Source of the DNA: Mnemiopsis leidyi
Taxonomy: Eukaryota; Ctenophora; Tentaculata; Lobata; Bolinopsidae
NCBI GenBank assembly: GCA_000226015.1
Contig: JH152665.1
Location: 50,015 to 114,014, forward strand
Length of the DNA: 64,000 bases
Direction of reading: 5' to 3'
Every line of letters starts with the position of its first letter. The stretch's first letter is position 1. Both the position numbers and the translations under genes were made by a program. This document shows positions 21,901 to 36,510 of this stretch, one piece after another. The notes beneath the pieces are model-generated. The model had not been told where the DNA came from. It did not search any database and saw only the letters and a program-made list of their open reading frames with translations.

Positions 21901-24806
21901 GACCGATTAATCATCATCGCCATTCAAAAAACTTCCCATAATGAGGATTTTAATGAGTGTGAGAAAACATAAAGAGGTGAAGGATATTCAGATGGGCGGT
22001 TTAAGTAAAGGTAAGAGGAGTTGCCGACGAACGCCCAAAAAGTCACCCCAGTTGGAGCCTTATCCCCAGCCATTACCAACTTTAGACGGTGTGAACCCGG
22101 GAAGTTATGCAGGATCAAACCAGCCATGAAACACCCAATTTGTGCCCAATGAAAAATCATGATGCTCAATTCTAGTCTAGGTTTATTCTAGTCTTATGGT
22201 TCTTGCCAGAGCGTAGGTACCATGTGCACAAATACAAGTCGAGTGTAGGCTGAGGTTTGTATGTAGGAACAGAACAATGGACATGTCTCCATGTTCTGAA
22301 GGTACGTTGCTCCAGATTACATCCGCTCAACAATCAGGATGGGAGAAGATGAAGCTAACCACTAAACAATAGAACAGTCTAGCTCATTAGGTCTTGAATT
22401 AGCAACCAGAATTGGACCTCTGCCAACTAGTTCCCAGTTTACATAGGACAAATAGATGTATGGCTAAGCAGGGTTAGTACGGAGTTTAAAATTTACATGA
22501 AGGAAGGCTCAGTGAACTCAAGTTAGCACCTCCCACTAGGAGCTGAGAATAAACTTTCGCTGGGGAAGAATTTCACTTGAAATTATAGAAATGCAACATC
22601 TTGGTATTTTGTGAAATTGAAGGATTTGAGAAATTTTATCTCAGGCTCCTATAACAAGTTCGCCATTTTCGCACCTGAAATCTGGCAAAGTGTGAGCTCC
22701 CTAAGTGAAAGGCGGCTCACGAGATACTTCTTTACTTGACTTCGGCAGCGACACTAGGATTCTACACCGCTGGGAAAATGTTAACCCGAGGCCAAATGTG
22801 GCGGGTCTTCCTGCTGACTGAGACAGCTCAGTAATCGTACTTTATGAAAATTTCTGAGTAAACTTGTGAGTTCACCGTGGGAAGGGTGAGAATATTTGTT
22901 GTGGTGCTGAGCCGTAAAACACAGATCATGGCAATTATATCATTACTCCCTTAATGAGCCAATAATTGTAAAAATATGAGAGTTTTGGTCCGGTAAATCC
23001 GGGAGTTACAGTCCGGATCAGAGGCAGGATGTTGTGAGAGGGAGACACTAACTAAATGTCCCGTTGTCTCGCTTGAGCAGAAGCAGCCTAGTAACGGTGC
23101 TTCAACCATGTTACTTTGGTCTGCAGCCAGCCTGTAAGACAAGCGTGTTGCCAATACTCACACTTGATTACATAATAACACAAAACAGCCCTGCTTTCGC
23201 CCATTAACGGGTTTTAAATTGTGAGAATTTCGGAATCTGCAGGCAAATAATTGTGGGAAATATCGGCTCGGCCGTGCTGGTTTGCGCATCGATTGCAGGA
23301 AATTTGCAGAACGATGGCGACGCCGGGTGCCGTCCTGAGAAAGCTCCTTATCATGGGAATGTTGCTGTGGTTATCCTATCAGACCATGACAGAGATTATA
23401 ACACACTGCACCTGCTCTAAACTTATCCACGTCCAGGATCATCTTCACTGGACCGCGAGAGATGCAGGAGGCGCACCTTCATCACAGAAAAGTCTCCTGT
23501 AGCCACGGTTACGGTAACTTCTAGATCAATTATCGGACGGGATTACTATTCGACATTATGCACATATTTGTCTCTCATGCTTGTTATGTTTAGTAGTGAG
23601 GGGCCGGTGATGCGAAGCGAACAGTTACCCACGTTTACCCCTAGTTGCATTCTAAACTCCACGTTCACTAAGCTTACATACTCCTATTGGATTGCCCTGA
23701 GACATTGGCCCCTTCCCATTGGCTAAACCAGGCCACGTGTCGTTGTTATGATTTAGATAAGCGTGCTGAATACCATGGTATGCATGACAATAACTTAGCG
23801 AAGGTCTCCGCAGTGCAATATGTTTTATAAACGGTGAGCAGTACTAATTATCGCTTTCAATGGTGGTCCCGCAACTGGCACGTGCAGCTTTTTTTCTTCT
23901 AAAAAGTATAAATATTGTGAAGTAGCTGGAGAGTGATACTAAAGGAGAACAACGGTCAGGCCGGTCCAATGTAACGGAGGGAATGACAAGCTAAGTAGCG
24001 GCAGATAACACCGTATTGACGTGCACCGGCCGCCGGTGACCTGTGTTTAAGTGAATATAGTGCTGTGCAGGTGATTTAACATGACAAAGTGAGGATGAGA
24101 GAGTGAAAAACAAAACATGTGATCATAAACGATCGTAGATGAAAGTCGATTTGTTTACTGAGTGCGTGAAGCGTTACTCGAATCTGTTGAGTGGAGCATG
24201 ATGATCTAAGAAAGAAGTAAACATACTGATTGTAAACGGAAACCCTAGCTTGACAACCGCCTCACAACAGAAAACGATTGAAGGTGCTTTTAAAGCAAGT
24301 TGAGCGAGAAAGAATTAAAAGGCGGGGCAAATAGAAATATTCCTAAGAAAGGAAAGAAATATTACCTGGTAGGTCATGCTGGGGTCGATGATGGTATCGC
24401 CGATTTTGACGTAACCATTCTGGCCGGGAGAGAGGGTGATGTTTCTGTTGGGAGGAGTCTCTAGAATAAAGTTGTCGTTCTCTGTTCGGATTGTGGGTCT
24501 TCGCTGCACGATGTTATCTCTTTCGTCTCGGTATCCGTTTACAGTGTACCTGGGAAGGATGGACAAGTTAAGTTAGGTGATACGACTGAAATCGTTGGGA
24601 GCATATTGCGGAAATCTGTTGGTGATTCGAAATAAATCCAAAGGAAAACCCCTATTAGAGGATATCGGAAGTTAAAATAACAAGGCTGTTAAAAGTGATC
24701 TTCAAACTGACAAAATTTAAACAGTAGGTACTCACACAAGATTGTCAGACAGACAAGAGATGAGAAGGAGACAGTAGAAAAGGCCTATAACTGTTTGGTG
24801 AACCAT
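15980..24806 (-). CDS. secreted short-chain collagen with coiled-coil neck and novel C-terminal domain
   Basis: Five coding exons: 24806-24736, 24549-24366, 21158-21135, 18422-18369 and 16606-15980 (71, 184, 24, 54 and 627 nt), total 960 nt, 319 aa; every donor and acceptor is GT/AG and phases agree. Residues 1-24 form a signal peptide (MVHQTVIGLFYCLLLISC). Residues 25-93 are a polar N-terminal region with an NIT sequon. Residues 97-120 form eight Gly-X-Y triplets (GPQGPQGPPGPPG, then GVKGEPGQAG). Residues 121-160 are a heptad-like coiled coil that should trimerise the chain. Residues 161-319 are a beta-rich domain with three Cys and further NSS and NLS sequons, which I do not recognise; it lacks obvious C1q, C-type lectin or fibrinogen signatures. 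The architecture resembles collectin- or C1q-like soluble recognition proteins, so an extracellular matrix or pattern-recognition role is inferred. Confidence 0.88.
18063..18082. repeat. (TG)n microsatellite
   Basis: Ten TG units in the last-but-one intron of the collagen gene. Confidence 0.95.
20579..20626. promoter_or_regulatory. three E-boxes at exact 21-bp spacing (intronic)
   Basis: CACGTG occurs at 20579, 20600 and 20621 within a degenerate 21-bp tandem unit (CACGTGCRCATTCC...). Twenty-one base pairs is two helical turns, so the three sites face the same side of DNA. It lies in the intron between the 24-nt and 54-nt exons of the collagen gene. CACGTG is the core site of bHLH-ZIP factors such as USF, MYC/MAX and TFEB. 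Function is inferred. Confidence 0.5.
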
Positions 24807-27800
24807 TATCAGTCGGGCGTGTATTCACTTGTTTAGCATTTGTCTAGAACTATTAAATAGAGTGCCGTTAGTAATCACAAACAAATCTACAATGCGAAAG
24901 AGAAACCGTTATTCGTTAAACAAGGCTCAGTAACGGCTGTAAAGGAGGGGGTACAACGAGAAGGGGGGAAGATTGAGAAGAGGGAACAAGGGCAGTTGAA
25001 GCGTGTAGACTAGAACGCGGGACCGACCGGGCACCCGACTTTAGCCCTACGGGGCTGACTCCCGACCCTCGGAGTACCTAAATCTAATTCCTGGAGATGT
25101 GCCAGGAATTAATATCAGATCGGATTACGGCCGGTAATTGCAACCCTGCACGTGACGAGACGTTTTAGTACCGACAACTGTCCATCTATTCAAGTACACA
25201 AGGGGGTGTATAAGGGGGGTTTCAAGGCCTAGGCATTGGCACCGACGCGAGGAAGTTGTGCTGAATTGCCCTGCAAACACAAATACTGAAGCGACACATG
25301 ACTTGGATGAACGGAGGTGGAAATAACCCTCCTCTAACGCTAACTCCTTCAGGACTAAGACTAATCCATAATTATGTGGACACTAAACAGCACAAAGAAA
25401 GCTTGAGGGGGCCTACTTTCTAGCAGATGACACATCGCAGTAGAAGGTTTAGGGCGGGATAAGTTCATAAAGAACTGAAAAGAGGAGGTAACTGGACTGG
25501 CTGAAAGAGAGACAAAGACCTCCTCGCCAGTTTAATTGTAACAAATGCTGAAAATAAAGAAGACGCGGAAAGCGCAGTTACCTGAGCAACAAAACGCGGT
25601 GGAGTGTCGAACAATGGTATTATGATATTTGGTTAATGCAACGCAGGCTACATCACCTTCACTTCATGGATACAGGGATGGTCGTCTTTTAATTCAATCA
25701 CTAGTGTTAAAGTTAGGGTGGTACGATCGGCGAGATAAGGGGTCGTCCTATGACTGGACAAACCAAGTATTGTTTACAGATCGGAACTGATGCGTTTTTA
25801 AAGCATTTGATCGCTATTAATCAACGTTTCAACGGCGTTGTGAAAGCGTTATCAAATAAGCTCCGCCCGAATGCACCTTGCAGACGTGAAACTATGACAG
25901 ACGGTGAAATTGCAAAATCTTATTATACTTAAACCGACGTTCTCCAGGAAAATTAATCGATAGCTAACATGTCAAATTGTCAAAATGTAACACGGGGAGC
26001 GGGTTTCTCGGCTTCATTAAGCCACCAGTTCCAAGGAAGGCAATCATCATATAACAAAGAATTGTGAATTGACCATTGACATATTTCGAAACTTCACACG
26101 TATAAGTTGATCATCTAGGAGGTGTGACGGCGATCACCAGCGTTTACAACGCTGAGAAATGGTAATCATACCATGACCTAACTCTGGGAAGACGCGCTTG
26201 ACAATACCAAGTTTCGAGTAAAGAACGGCAACAAGATTTCACTCGAATAAGTTTCCAGTCGGAACAGATCCATCTGAAGTACAATGAATACTCGTAATTA
26301 CACGGTGGAGCGGACCGAGTCGGCAGCTCCAACATCACGGCCAGACCAGGCAGGGGGTCTATCTACCTGCTGTGTAAAATTAGCGCCTAATCGTGCCAGA
26401 ATTGCCCTTAAGTGTATACACCCTGCTTGGATTTAAGTGGGGCTAGCTGCACCCTTTATTGCCACAAGAAATGTTTCTGATTTAAGCGAATGTGCCATTT
26501 GAAACGGCGGCAACAACTTACGTAACAAGCACCGATAAAATGCTATTTAAAAGTGTGGACTTGGTAGGATGGCAAACCCTTCCAAGAAACCTGGAGAAAA
26601 TGGTGATATGCATTCAAAAATAGGTCGACAAGCTCACCCACGAGCAGAACAAATGTCGCAAGATCGAGAAGAGAAGTGAGGCCCGAAGGGTTGATAATCT
26701 AATAAACCAGGAGGAGGAAACGCGGGTCAACGCTCCTCCTATACGATCATTAGATTGTATCTGGATACGCACGTGCAGATTACAACTCACGCGTGCCGAT
26801 CCCGTCCTAATTACGATAGAACGTGCAGTGGAGTGCGAAAGGAAACTAATGAGGACTAGGAGATGTGGATGGCTTATAAAGAACGAGTATGAGCATACTT
26901 GAAAGATCACATGTCAACTCTCATAGCTACGTAGGTGTGATCGCTTTTCATTGGTTAACACAAGGTCAGGTGATACGATAACTTCACGGTATTTCGTAAT
27001 GGTGATCACATGATCAGTAATGTCATGAAAAGAGCGGGTTACAAGAGATCTGAAGATACGGGGCTCAGGATGATGTGAGACTAGATTAGGAATGCATGGT
27101 AATATGTAAAGTATTGCGGCACTTATCATGCTGTGAACATTCCATATGAAGTGCTGGTACATACCAAGTACCTATTCAGCACCTTAAACCACTGATAAAA
27201 GAACGATAATATTTCATACGTGCAAAATAACTCTGGGTGCATGACACGTCTTTAGGATCAAGAAAACATGTCATGCGATTGTACTGATACAACTTAAAAC
27301 AGTCTATTGAATAGGAAGAATCTAATAGTTATAAAGTTGAAGTTTTACGGACAAGCTCCCATTCATTAATTAAATCAGAAATACATAAGAAGAATTAAAC
27401 AATGTTTCTTTGTAAAAGTGTCTTTCTCCTAAAAGTCCCGTAGAACCCAGCACATCTATAGCGACACTGATGAAATAAAGTCTAAAACTATTGTTGCTAC
27501 ACGACAAGGTCGCTAACCACGTGACTTCCCGATTTCAGGGGTAAACTTTTCGCGTCAAAATTGTACATATAGGCGGATCCTATTTATCTGCGACGAGTTG
27601 AGTCGACAAAAATGTTCGTAAAGTACACCGTCAGGCACTGCAAAAAGGACGTACAGTAAGATGTAAGTAAAACAATGATCGTCTAGATGGAGCAGCGAAT
27701 AAAACTAAAATATTCGTATGCGTCAAGTAGAGAGGCGAGCTTAGCACTGTTTCTTATTGTGGTGATAGCAAGACAGCAGCTCAAACCAGCGGTCACGTGA

Positions 27801-30169
27801 CCTTGTTGCAGGCGGAACATTGGAGAAACCCTACAAGAAGCAGCAGGACAGGGTGTACCAATAACAAGCACTTTTCCCACACCTACCTAGACCAGGCCTA
27901 GTTAGCTGACATTCTCTCTCTCTCGCCCAGCACTGCCCGGGAGCTATTAACTACTTGCAGCTCTGCTGGCTGATTAATCAATATACCCGACCATTATGCT
28001 GGTATTCACGCCAGCAATCCACACATAATGGGTAACGTCGCGGGGAGATAAGTAACTCTTGTTGACACTTGGGAGGCCTGGGAAAAACCTAAAATATCTG
28101 ACAAGGAAAACGCATCTGTGCGGTATGTGAAACTCCCTTCTAAATCAGCATGTCGTCATTGCTGCCCAAATGTGAAAATAAATATCTTTGACATTCGAGA
28201 CCTAAATTGGGGGAGGAAAAGATAAAAGAGGAATTTTTAGAGGTGACCAATGTCAGTGGGATGCCCAGTGAACGAAGTGTGTTACACAAAGTAACCAGAC
28301 TAGATGTACAATAGGCACTGAAAACGCTCCGATACACACCTGTGTGACGTACCACAATACCCTGCGATCTACGAACCATAACTTCCTGTACCAAGCTGCC
28401 CTGGTTTACAGTTTAAGTGAGAGCACTGCTCCACTCAAAACGCAATGAATTATTGCAATACACGCTGAAAATCCATCGTTCGTTCGGCCCGGTCCGGCGT
28501 AACTTCGAGAAAATGGCCGACAAAAAAACGAGACAAATATCTATATTTGGAGTTCCAAAAATGATAAGGGTTTAAGGAGCCTTGACATCTGAAGTATCTG
28601 TCAACAGGTTATAATTTATTCATGGTAGTGCGTGTCTCTTAGCATGGCAAATAATTTCAATTTTTACTGACGCTCCCAATGACTAAATAAAACAGTTGGC
28701 CCGACATTTGAGTCTGGGAGACAAGAATAGAAAAGAAATCAATTATCCTTGATAAGGTGCTCTATTGGATAAAAGAACATGGTGCTCCAAACATAAATTG
28801 AGAATATGAGAGCTCGCCCCGAATGCAAGGCTAGAAGAGTATATCTATCTATCAACACATAAGAAGTGACTATGCCGTGAAATCGTGAAGGGGTACGTAT
28901 CGTCTTATTGCAAACAGTTTTGAAGGCCAAGGTGTGCAGGAAATTGGAGGTGCACAATTATAAGAATCCGAATGACAAAGGAGCTAATGAGATGGTAACG
29001 GGGTGATGAAGAATTGTGGGCCCGATTTTGACGGACTTTCAGTTCAGGCGGACCTTAGATACGAGAAATAGATTTTAAGATGTTCGTTCAAATAAATTTG
29101 GCTTTTTTTCTGCGATCGTCCTGAACCATGTTTCGAATGGCCAAATGTCGTTTAGAGGTGCCGAGAGACCAACTTATATACTTACGGGGGGTCATAACCA
29201 GACAACCTCTTAGCGGTGGTTAGTGACGATAATCGGTAGTGGAAGGCGTGCGTTAGTCACCGCCGAAACAGTCAACTTTAACCTGTAAGTGTGTGCAGGG
29301 TATAGTCTAAATAGGTAATAACTTCACGGGGAAAGGAGTAGGAGACTCTGAAGTGGAACCATGAGAAGTTCGTTACGCAAAACCGCAGTTAAGAAATGCA
29401 GGCGTTTAAAACCCAAAACTACTTAAATCCTGAGGCACTCAACCAGGGTCACATGTGAGAAAATGAGTAATCTCGAATTTGACAATTCTAAAAAGAAGGT
29501 TATAAACTCGGTGTCACTCTATTCCACATAATTGTTCAAAAATTCAAACAAAGGTCAAAATAAAAATATAATTTTTCGACTCAGTCAGCAGGAAATTCAA
29601 AGTCAGCAACTTACAGAAACGGTTCAGAGAAAACGGTTTGAATATTTAAGTAAATGTTTTTAATGGTTTTATTGGATCATTCATAGTCTTCAAAATTTTT
29701 CAAATGGTTTGTGGTTAATCATGATTTATTTAAAGAAGAAGAATACTGAGAAAAATTAAAACAAACTGTATATGTACGTTTTACATGCCTACGTATAATC
29801 AACAATATAGATATTGTCTTACATGTAAGAAGTTGGGATACAGGCTTGAAGAGGAATGGATATCAATATTTGACTCGTAAGTTCAAGAAATCCTAAAATA
29901 ACTAAATATAAATAATCTTTCAAAAATGAGAACAGAGAATGCAACAGATGTTCTTCAATGTTTGGTAAATCTCAAACTGATCATGAAACGGCCAGGGTTA
30001 CAAAGATTACACTTGGAGCACTAATGCCAAGCACGACTGAAAAAGCATGACATGCACACACAAGTACTTGATAGCTGAACAAACTGACGTTGCATAAAGG
30101 CCGTACACTCCACGGTCGGTAAGCTGGCGGGCAGATTATCAGACTCGCATGTAACGAGCAGAGTTGGAC

Positions 30170-30268
30170 CAACACGTGTTGCGATGATGAACGAGCTGAA
30201 ACGGACGCGTGTGGGAATGATAAGGCACACGCGTGTACACTTAACGCGATAAGACACACGCGTGTGTC
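30170..30268. repeat. cluster of short palindromes (ACACGTGT / ACACGCGTGT)
   Basis: CAACACGTGTTG (30170-30181), ACACGCGTGT (30227-30236) and the 16-bp palindrome GACACACGCGTGTGTC (30253-30268), with a half site GACGCGTGTG at 30204. The ACGCGT core resembles cell-cycle box sites, but this is only a resemblance. Confidence 0.6.
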
Positions 30269-33200
30269 CATGATATAATTGCTTACGATTGAGTGTGTCG
30301 AAATGGAGCTAGAATTTGCGATAAAGTCTAAGATAAATAAACATATTGCATAATTATTATCAGTTGCATCATAAGTCTCTAAGACTCGCCGATTAACCAT
30401 GGGCACAGAAAATGATGTGAACTAATTCATAATAATGTTTCAATGTGATAAGCTTTTGAAGTCATCGGGTCACCGGTTCGGTTCCAAGTGAAGACATGTG
30501 ACCTCTAACGATGAAAACGTGAAATGTGACATCGCCGTATATCGTGAAAGGGATATTGTTGGATAAAACAATAATCGGGAACAGATAAGGCTTGAATTGC
30601 TGCGTAATCACCAGTTGATCGGAGCAAATATTTCTCTGAAGAACACCCAGGACCAAGTATCAATTAGAACAAGGCTATTTGGTGTAACATTCTACCCAGC
30701 TAATTAGTACGGTCATTAGAACCGCCAGATCCATGATTGGTTCTAACGGATCACGTGACCCAAAGTCGGGGCGATCATTGGCGAACCCGCGCCAGCTGAT
30801 GAAGCTGACGAACTCTGGGGTTGGTCACTTTCAATCGGCACCGTTACCACATATCCGGGAATACATTACATAACTACATCGGCACTTTTATTAATCGGAG
30901 GGTAAGAAAACGACGAATATTTGATAAGTTAAAGAAGTGGAAGGAAAGCTGTAAGGGCATGCCCCATGGAAAACTTTCCTTCAACCCATTACCAGAGAGG
31001 AGATACTTAATAGCAGTAAATCATCAAACAATGATTTAAATCTCTTAAGTGCCTCACAAAGGTTTAAGTAGAACTCGGCCGGTCTAGTCAGTCAGCCTGA
31101 CTGTAGATAGGAATAACTCATGGTGCCTCGCAGCCATCGTACATGTTTTTAAATTAACAACAAGTTACATATCAGGTCCAGGATGTCTCCTCCAGCCCAA
31201 ATCACACGGCTCCAGGGCCTCAAAACGACTTGTCAAACTTAGGAACACCGGTTTAGACCACTTATCTGTTTAGTGGAGGAATTCCTGGCATTCGAACTTG
31301 AAGCCCAGGACCTCTGATCGCACCGTGGCTCGGCGAGAGTGTCAGTCAGTCAGGCCCAGGTGACGTGCTTCGCGACGCGAATAACTGGGAGGGGTGGCTA
31401 GGTGAGACTCAAGGTAGCTGATCTGTATTCACCGCACTGTGGGACAGAGAAAACTTACGGCTCATCTCGTCTAGATGGAGCATCTTTATGTAGTTTTCTA
31501 GTTGATCCTGTAGGTCTCCAAATAACGGATTTAAAATCGAGCGTACCAGGTTTTGGTAGTTCAACGCAAAAAGCAAAACCGTAACGATTCATAAAGAGTG
31601 CAAAAAACTACCGTTACATAAAATGAAAGATACTGATGAACATCATACGACGCCTTCTGAACTCAAGTTCTTGGAATGACTGTAGGTAGAAGCCGAATAT
31701 TTGTTGCACGATAAAGTTATTTCCTAACCAGCTTATCCAAGATAACACATTGACATATTGGATTACAGGTGACTGACTCGTCGCGACGCGCTTGTATACA
31801 GGTTGCCGTGGAGTCACGTGACCCCGGCTTCCTGTCCAAACTTCCATTACCACAAAGAAATTTGCTCCACGTTCGTCGTCTAACTAAGATTCTAAGATCG
31901 GTCTATTCGTTAAAGTCAAAGATTGTATACCAACACAAAATGTACTGTCATAAAAAACACTGACAATGCACTCGCTAGCACTGACACGAAAATCCAGCTG
32001 GTACAAACCAAACCCCTCAACTTCGCAAACTGACCAAGTAGGAATAATCTGGAAAAGTTGGAGGGTACAGAATTTCGTTCGCAACCCGAAAGATCTGACA
32101 ATCTAACGCTTTTTTGAATTCCTGAGGCGGGTGCCACAAAATTGCAGCCGGAGAAAGGCTCTAACTGCAAAAATTTACTTTCTTTCCCTTCTGTCGCTTA
32201 ACGTTACAATTCGTTTTGGTTTCACAGCGAAGCTTTTCCTTAAAAGGCTACAAGTTAAATATTTGGAAGGATGCTGGAATTTTTCAGACAAATTAAACTG
32301 GATATTAGACATCTATATGGAAAATTTGCTTCTTTTTGCAGAAAAAAAACAAATAGAAAACAATTTTCCGATATTTCCCAAGATCTAAATACTAACATCA
32401 TCCATCACTTTGACAAGGGCAACAAAAAATTAAGTCATCTGACCACGAAAAAAAGCCGCGCCTTACGATGAAGTGAAGAAGGTGAAGAGATGCTTCCAGA
32501 TGCTCGGCGAATGAGGGTACGCTAATGAAGATGATCGAGGTCCCGGCACGCGGTGGAACAGCTCCTTAAGATAAAGTCCGGGTCCAATCTTCCGGATGTG
32601 TTCATTATCGTGTTTCAGAGGGCGCTAACCGCTCCAGCTACCTCACACTTGGTTTCAAGCCGGCTTTCAATTTTATGGTCAGAAGGACCGTCCGAAGCTC
32701 AACTCAGCACGTTGCGCTTACTAAGACGTTTTAACATGTGGAAGTTCCTGCTCGAAATTCACGAAAGTAAAACAGGTGCAAAGGGAAAACCTAGCTGTGT
32801 TACAAGGTGTTGCGGGTGCGTGTATATTTATAACAGCCTAGGTGCTAATACTCCCATAACTTAAACTAAAAATGCCTTACGCCAATGTCCAAAATCTAAC
32901 GATTTTATATATATCTTCGGAGTGAGGCTCAAGAGTAGCAATGTCCAGACCACGACTTCTCTCCAAATCACAGCACTATGAGATATGAGGGCAGGGGACA
33001 ACGACAACACGGCTCTGCGGCTTGGCTCTGAGAAATTCGACACAAACCAAGACCTAGCAACACGCCTTATAAAATACATCCAACCACAGTAAAAACAAAA
33101 GTTATTAATAAGACAAACAGGTGGAAGTCGGTATAACATGACAGTTTACACGTGCCGGCCGGGTAGAAGTACTGACCGCGATGTGTGCACTAGACCTGGG

Positions 33201-34346
33201 TCGTGTTGAACCACTTCAGATTACTCAGCTATAAGCACGTGCACAAATGTAGAATACATGGACTGTGACAACTCATTTCGGTGCGATCCACAAAAAGGGA
33301 GTATCTCGAGCGAAACTTCCCGACACATCCCATGTGGAGGGAGTATCTCTGGCGAAGTTGTCGTTAATGTGTCCAGGAACTAGAGGGATTGTCTTCAGAG
33401 AAACTTCGTAAAAACATCGTAGAGAAATAGACTTTGTCTACAGACCTTCAGACTAAATGCGTACCACTGATATTACCGTATAATACTGCAGTGGATAACA
33501 TGACCGAATTAGGGAAATCGCAAAAACTTCTAGTCTAAAAATCGGTGTTGGAGTTCCTATGCTGCAACTGCCTCTACCTAAAATAACTTTCTACGACTTT
33601 TTCCAATGATTAGGATTTCGGGATGACCTAGAAGTTTAGAAAAGCTAACAGCTGCAGACTGGGCATTAGGTTTAAATAAAAATAAAACTGCAAGCTGTTG
33701 AAGCAGATGGGCGGGAACCAATACTTCAACAAAATCATAAAATCTGCGTTATCATATCTTAACCCTCACAAAATTCGTAGATGATTTCACTTAGTACAAC
33801 GTTATCAACACTTACAGTCACGGAGAAAAATGATCGATAACTTGGTTTGAGGCTAACAATAACTTTATTGCTAGACAACTTAAAACAGTCTAAAAATCAA
33901 CACTAATGTGTGAGGCGTGATATAAAAGGTCAGGCGTGATATAAACGGTCCAAACTACAAAGGCACAGAGCATATTGCCGATCATAGGGTTTAAGAAAAG
34001 TCCCGAACCTGGGAGAACTTAAGCGAAGGTTTACTGAGTAAAGTTACACAGAATTTAGCACCTTGCAAAACGGGCAACATCTAGACGACGACGATGAAGG
34101 ATAAATTTTAACATTCTCCACGTGAGAGTACTGGACCCAGCATTAACGATTTGAGCTGCACCCGGGGGAAGTCTCTCAGCACATACACTAAACTGGACAA
34201 CGACCAGGCGACCTGAGAAGAGAGAGGGATGGAGAAAGGGGGGAGAAGGAGAGAGTTACTTGAATAAATTATTGAAGTGCAGTGTACTTGATAGACGATA
34301 GTATAACAAGTGATTATCATTAAAACACCTGGGTGCAGCTGTACAT

Positions 34347-34425
34347 GAGTAGTAGTAGTAATAGTAGTAGGAGTTGTTGTAGTAGCTAACACCTTGTTTA
34401 TAGAGCAGATCTCTCTCTCTCTCTC
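34347..34425. repeat. AGT-rich and (CT)n simple repeats
   Basis: An imperfect AGT trinucleotide run (about 34347-34386) followed by a CT run at 34411-34425. Confidence 0.85.
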
Positions 34426-36510
34426 AACTTGGCTACCGGACCGTAACCAGAAACCTTCTCCAGCGTGATCGCTTACTGATAAATCTTTACGGACAATTTG
34501 TTTACTGCTACCTTGTTATGAATACATTCTATAATATATTCTATATATTCTATTATACTGCACTAACACAAGGACTGCGCTCAGATTTCAATCCCTTATC
34601 TGTGGAGAATCTGGGGCACGTGCTGAAATCTAATTTCTTACGTGCCAACTGAAGCTTTCGTTTCTTAATAATATCAGCTGTTTTTTGGGAATTGCTATTG
34701 AATTTCGTAATCGAAAGTACCTGTACAGAGTCTTTAAAAACGGCAATGGTGACAAACTGACAAACACACAAAAAGGGAAGCAAAAGTATGATAAATCGTG
34801 TTATACAAACTTCAGTACGGACAAACAGGACAAGAAAACGTTGAAGTACGGGAAAATAGAAATGTGCGGAAGATCACATACACACACAGGCAATACCCAG
34901 CTCTCAGCAGCTAGTGACTGAGATGTATAGGGCAGTACTTTCATGTAAGTAGAAATGTAGAGAATATTGAGAGGATTTGAAAGGCTTTACAAAATAGTAT
35001 TCAATTTTGTGAAACTGCCTTGAGAATCGATATTATGTGTATTGCGAACATTTTCGAGCTTTTGTTATGATGCATCGCTTGAAATAATACACTACTAGAA
35101 ATATAGAGTAAATTGAAAATAGAATTAATAACCGCTTTATCTGGCTCCGGTAAAGTTTCTAATTTCTGTGAAGGTGTAACACCTGCTTGAGCGGCCCCTC
35201 CATTACGCTGACATGTAGAATATTACACCATATGCCAGGATATATTAAATCTTAATCTACGTCATAAACCACTATTGGAGCACCAGCTTTAATGAAAAAT
35301 ACCTGTGCACCTAAATATGGCTTTTGAAAAACTCAAACCCGAAACTACGAGGGATTGTCGACAAGCTAGTTTAAAAAATAAAAACTTTTAAATACGAATT
35401 ACGTGTTCGCAGGACATGAAAGTCGGGTGCATTACTTTTTATAAAAGGAAGGTCGGGTGTATTGGATATCTATTTAGTAATGTTCCTATTATCTGAGAAT
35501 ATCGTACTCCAATTGAAATAAAACTAAGACAATCCGACTGATTTTCATCATTGTTGTCTACAAATAAGAGAACAAACAAATGCCACAACAACTAGATCCA
35601 CGAGTTGAATTGAAGCTCACGATTATGATAACCTCACAAAAATGACGAAACAAGCATTTTACAAAACGGTGTTGCGACTTTAAAATTCAGTTATATATTA
35701 TGATAGCTAGCTCGAGTCGAGCACAGGATTGAAGTTAGATCGTCGACCAAGCAGGAGTTTGCAGCTTCTCACGTGACCACGCACGTGCTGCACGGTCGTG
35801 GGAATTTTCCACACACTAGCCGCATATGTACATACTAAATCATATACTGGTAAAGTTCATGCGATGTGCATCTCATGTGTACAGATACAACTGGAAGATT
35901 GTACAAGAAATTATGGCAACTTTAGAGTACAAATAGTGCGGGCGATGTTCAGGGGCGGGGAGAGACGTGAGAGAGAAATAGAGCACGAGAGCGGATGTTT
36001 TGAGAATTCCAGGACAGCGTTGTGTGCTATAAACATGTGCTAGTAAACCGCCATGGGAAAATAATAGCCCTGTCGGAGAGGGAAGGTTTAACAAGAAACA
36101 TTTCAAACACGCTAAATCGCAGCTGACATTGTAACATTATAAATAATATTTATTGCTGCATGAGACTATCCGAGTCAAGTTAGAAGGAAGAGGCAAGTCA
36201 GGCGGAGGAGAGAGTGGTGGAAGGCCGGCTAACATTCCGTGACATCATCGTCCACCCGTGGGACCTTATCGAAGTGGCGGGAGTGTTCCTCTACAACATG
36301 CTGTCACTGTGGGAGGGAGCTACACTTCTTCCTGACAACTCCCGTTTTGGTTGCCACCTAGTTTATTTGTCCCAGCCCACAGGTAACCACTCAGCCATGT
36401 TCTGCCACCCAAAAATAGTGGAACTGAACTTAATCTAACAAGCTGACACCTTAAAACAATTGGTATTTATTTGAATAACTATTTGTAACAACTTAGCGCC
36501 TTACTTACAT

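Noticed and set aside
29981-30406. 141-codon minus frame as a gene
   Set aside because: No domain, low-complexity composition partly from the palindrome cluster, and no exon chain.
32553-32864. 103-codon plus frame as a gene
   Set aside because: Composition and lack of motifs fit a chance frame in noncoding DNA.
36214-36438. 75-codon plus frame near tandem repeats
   Set aside because: No motif, no splice context, and coding signal not convincing.
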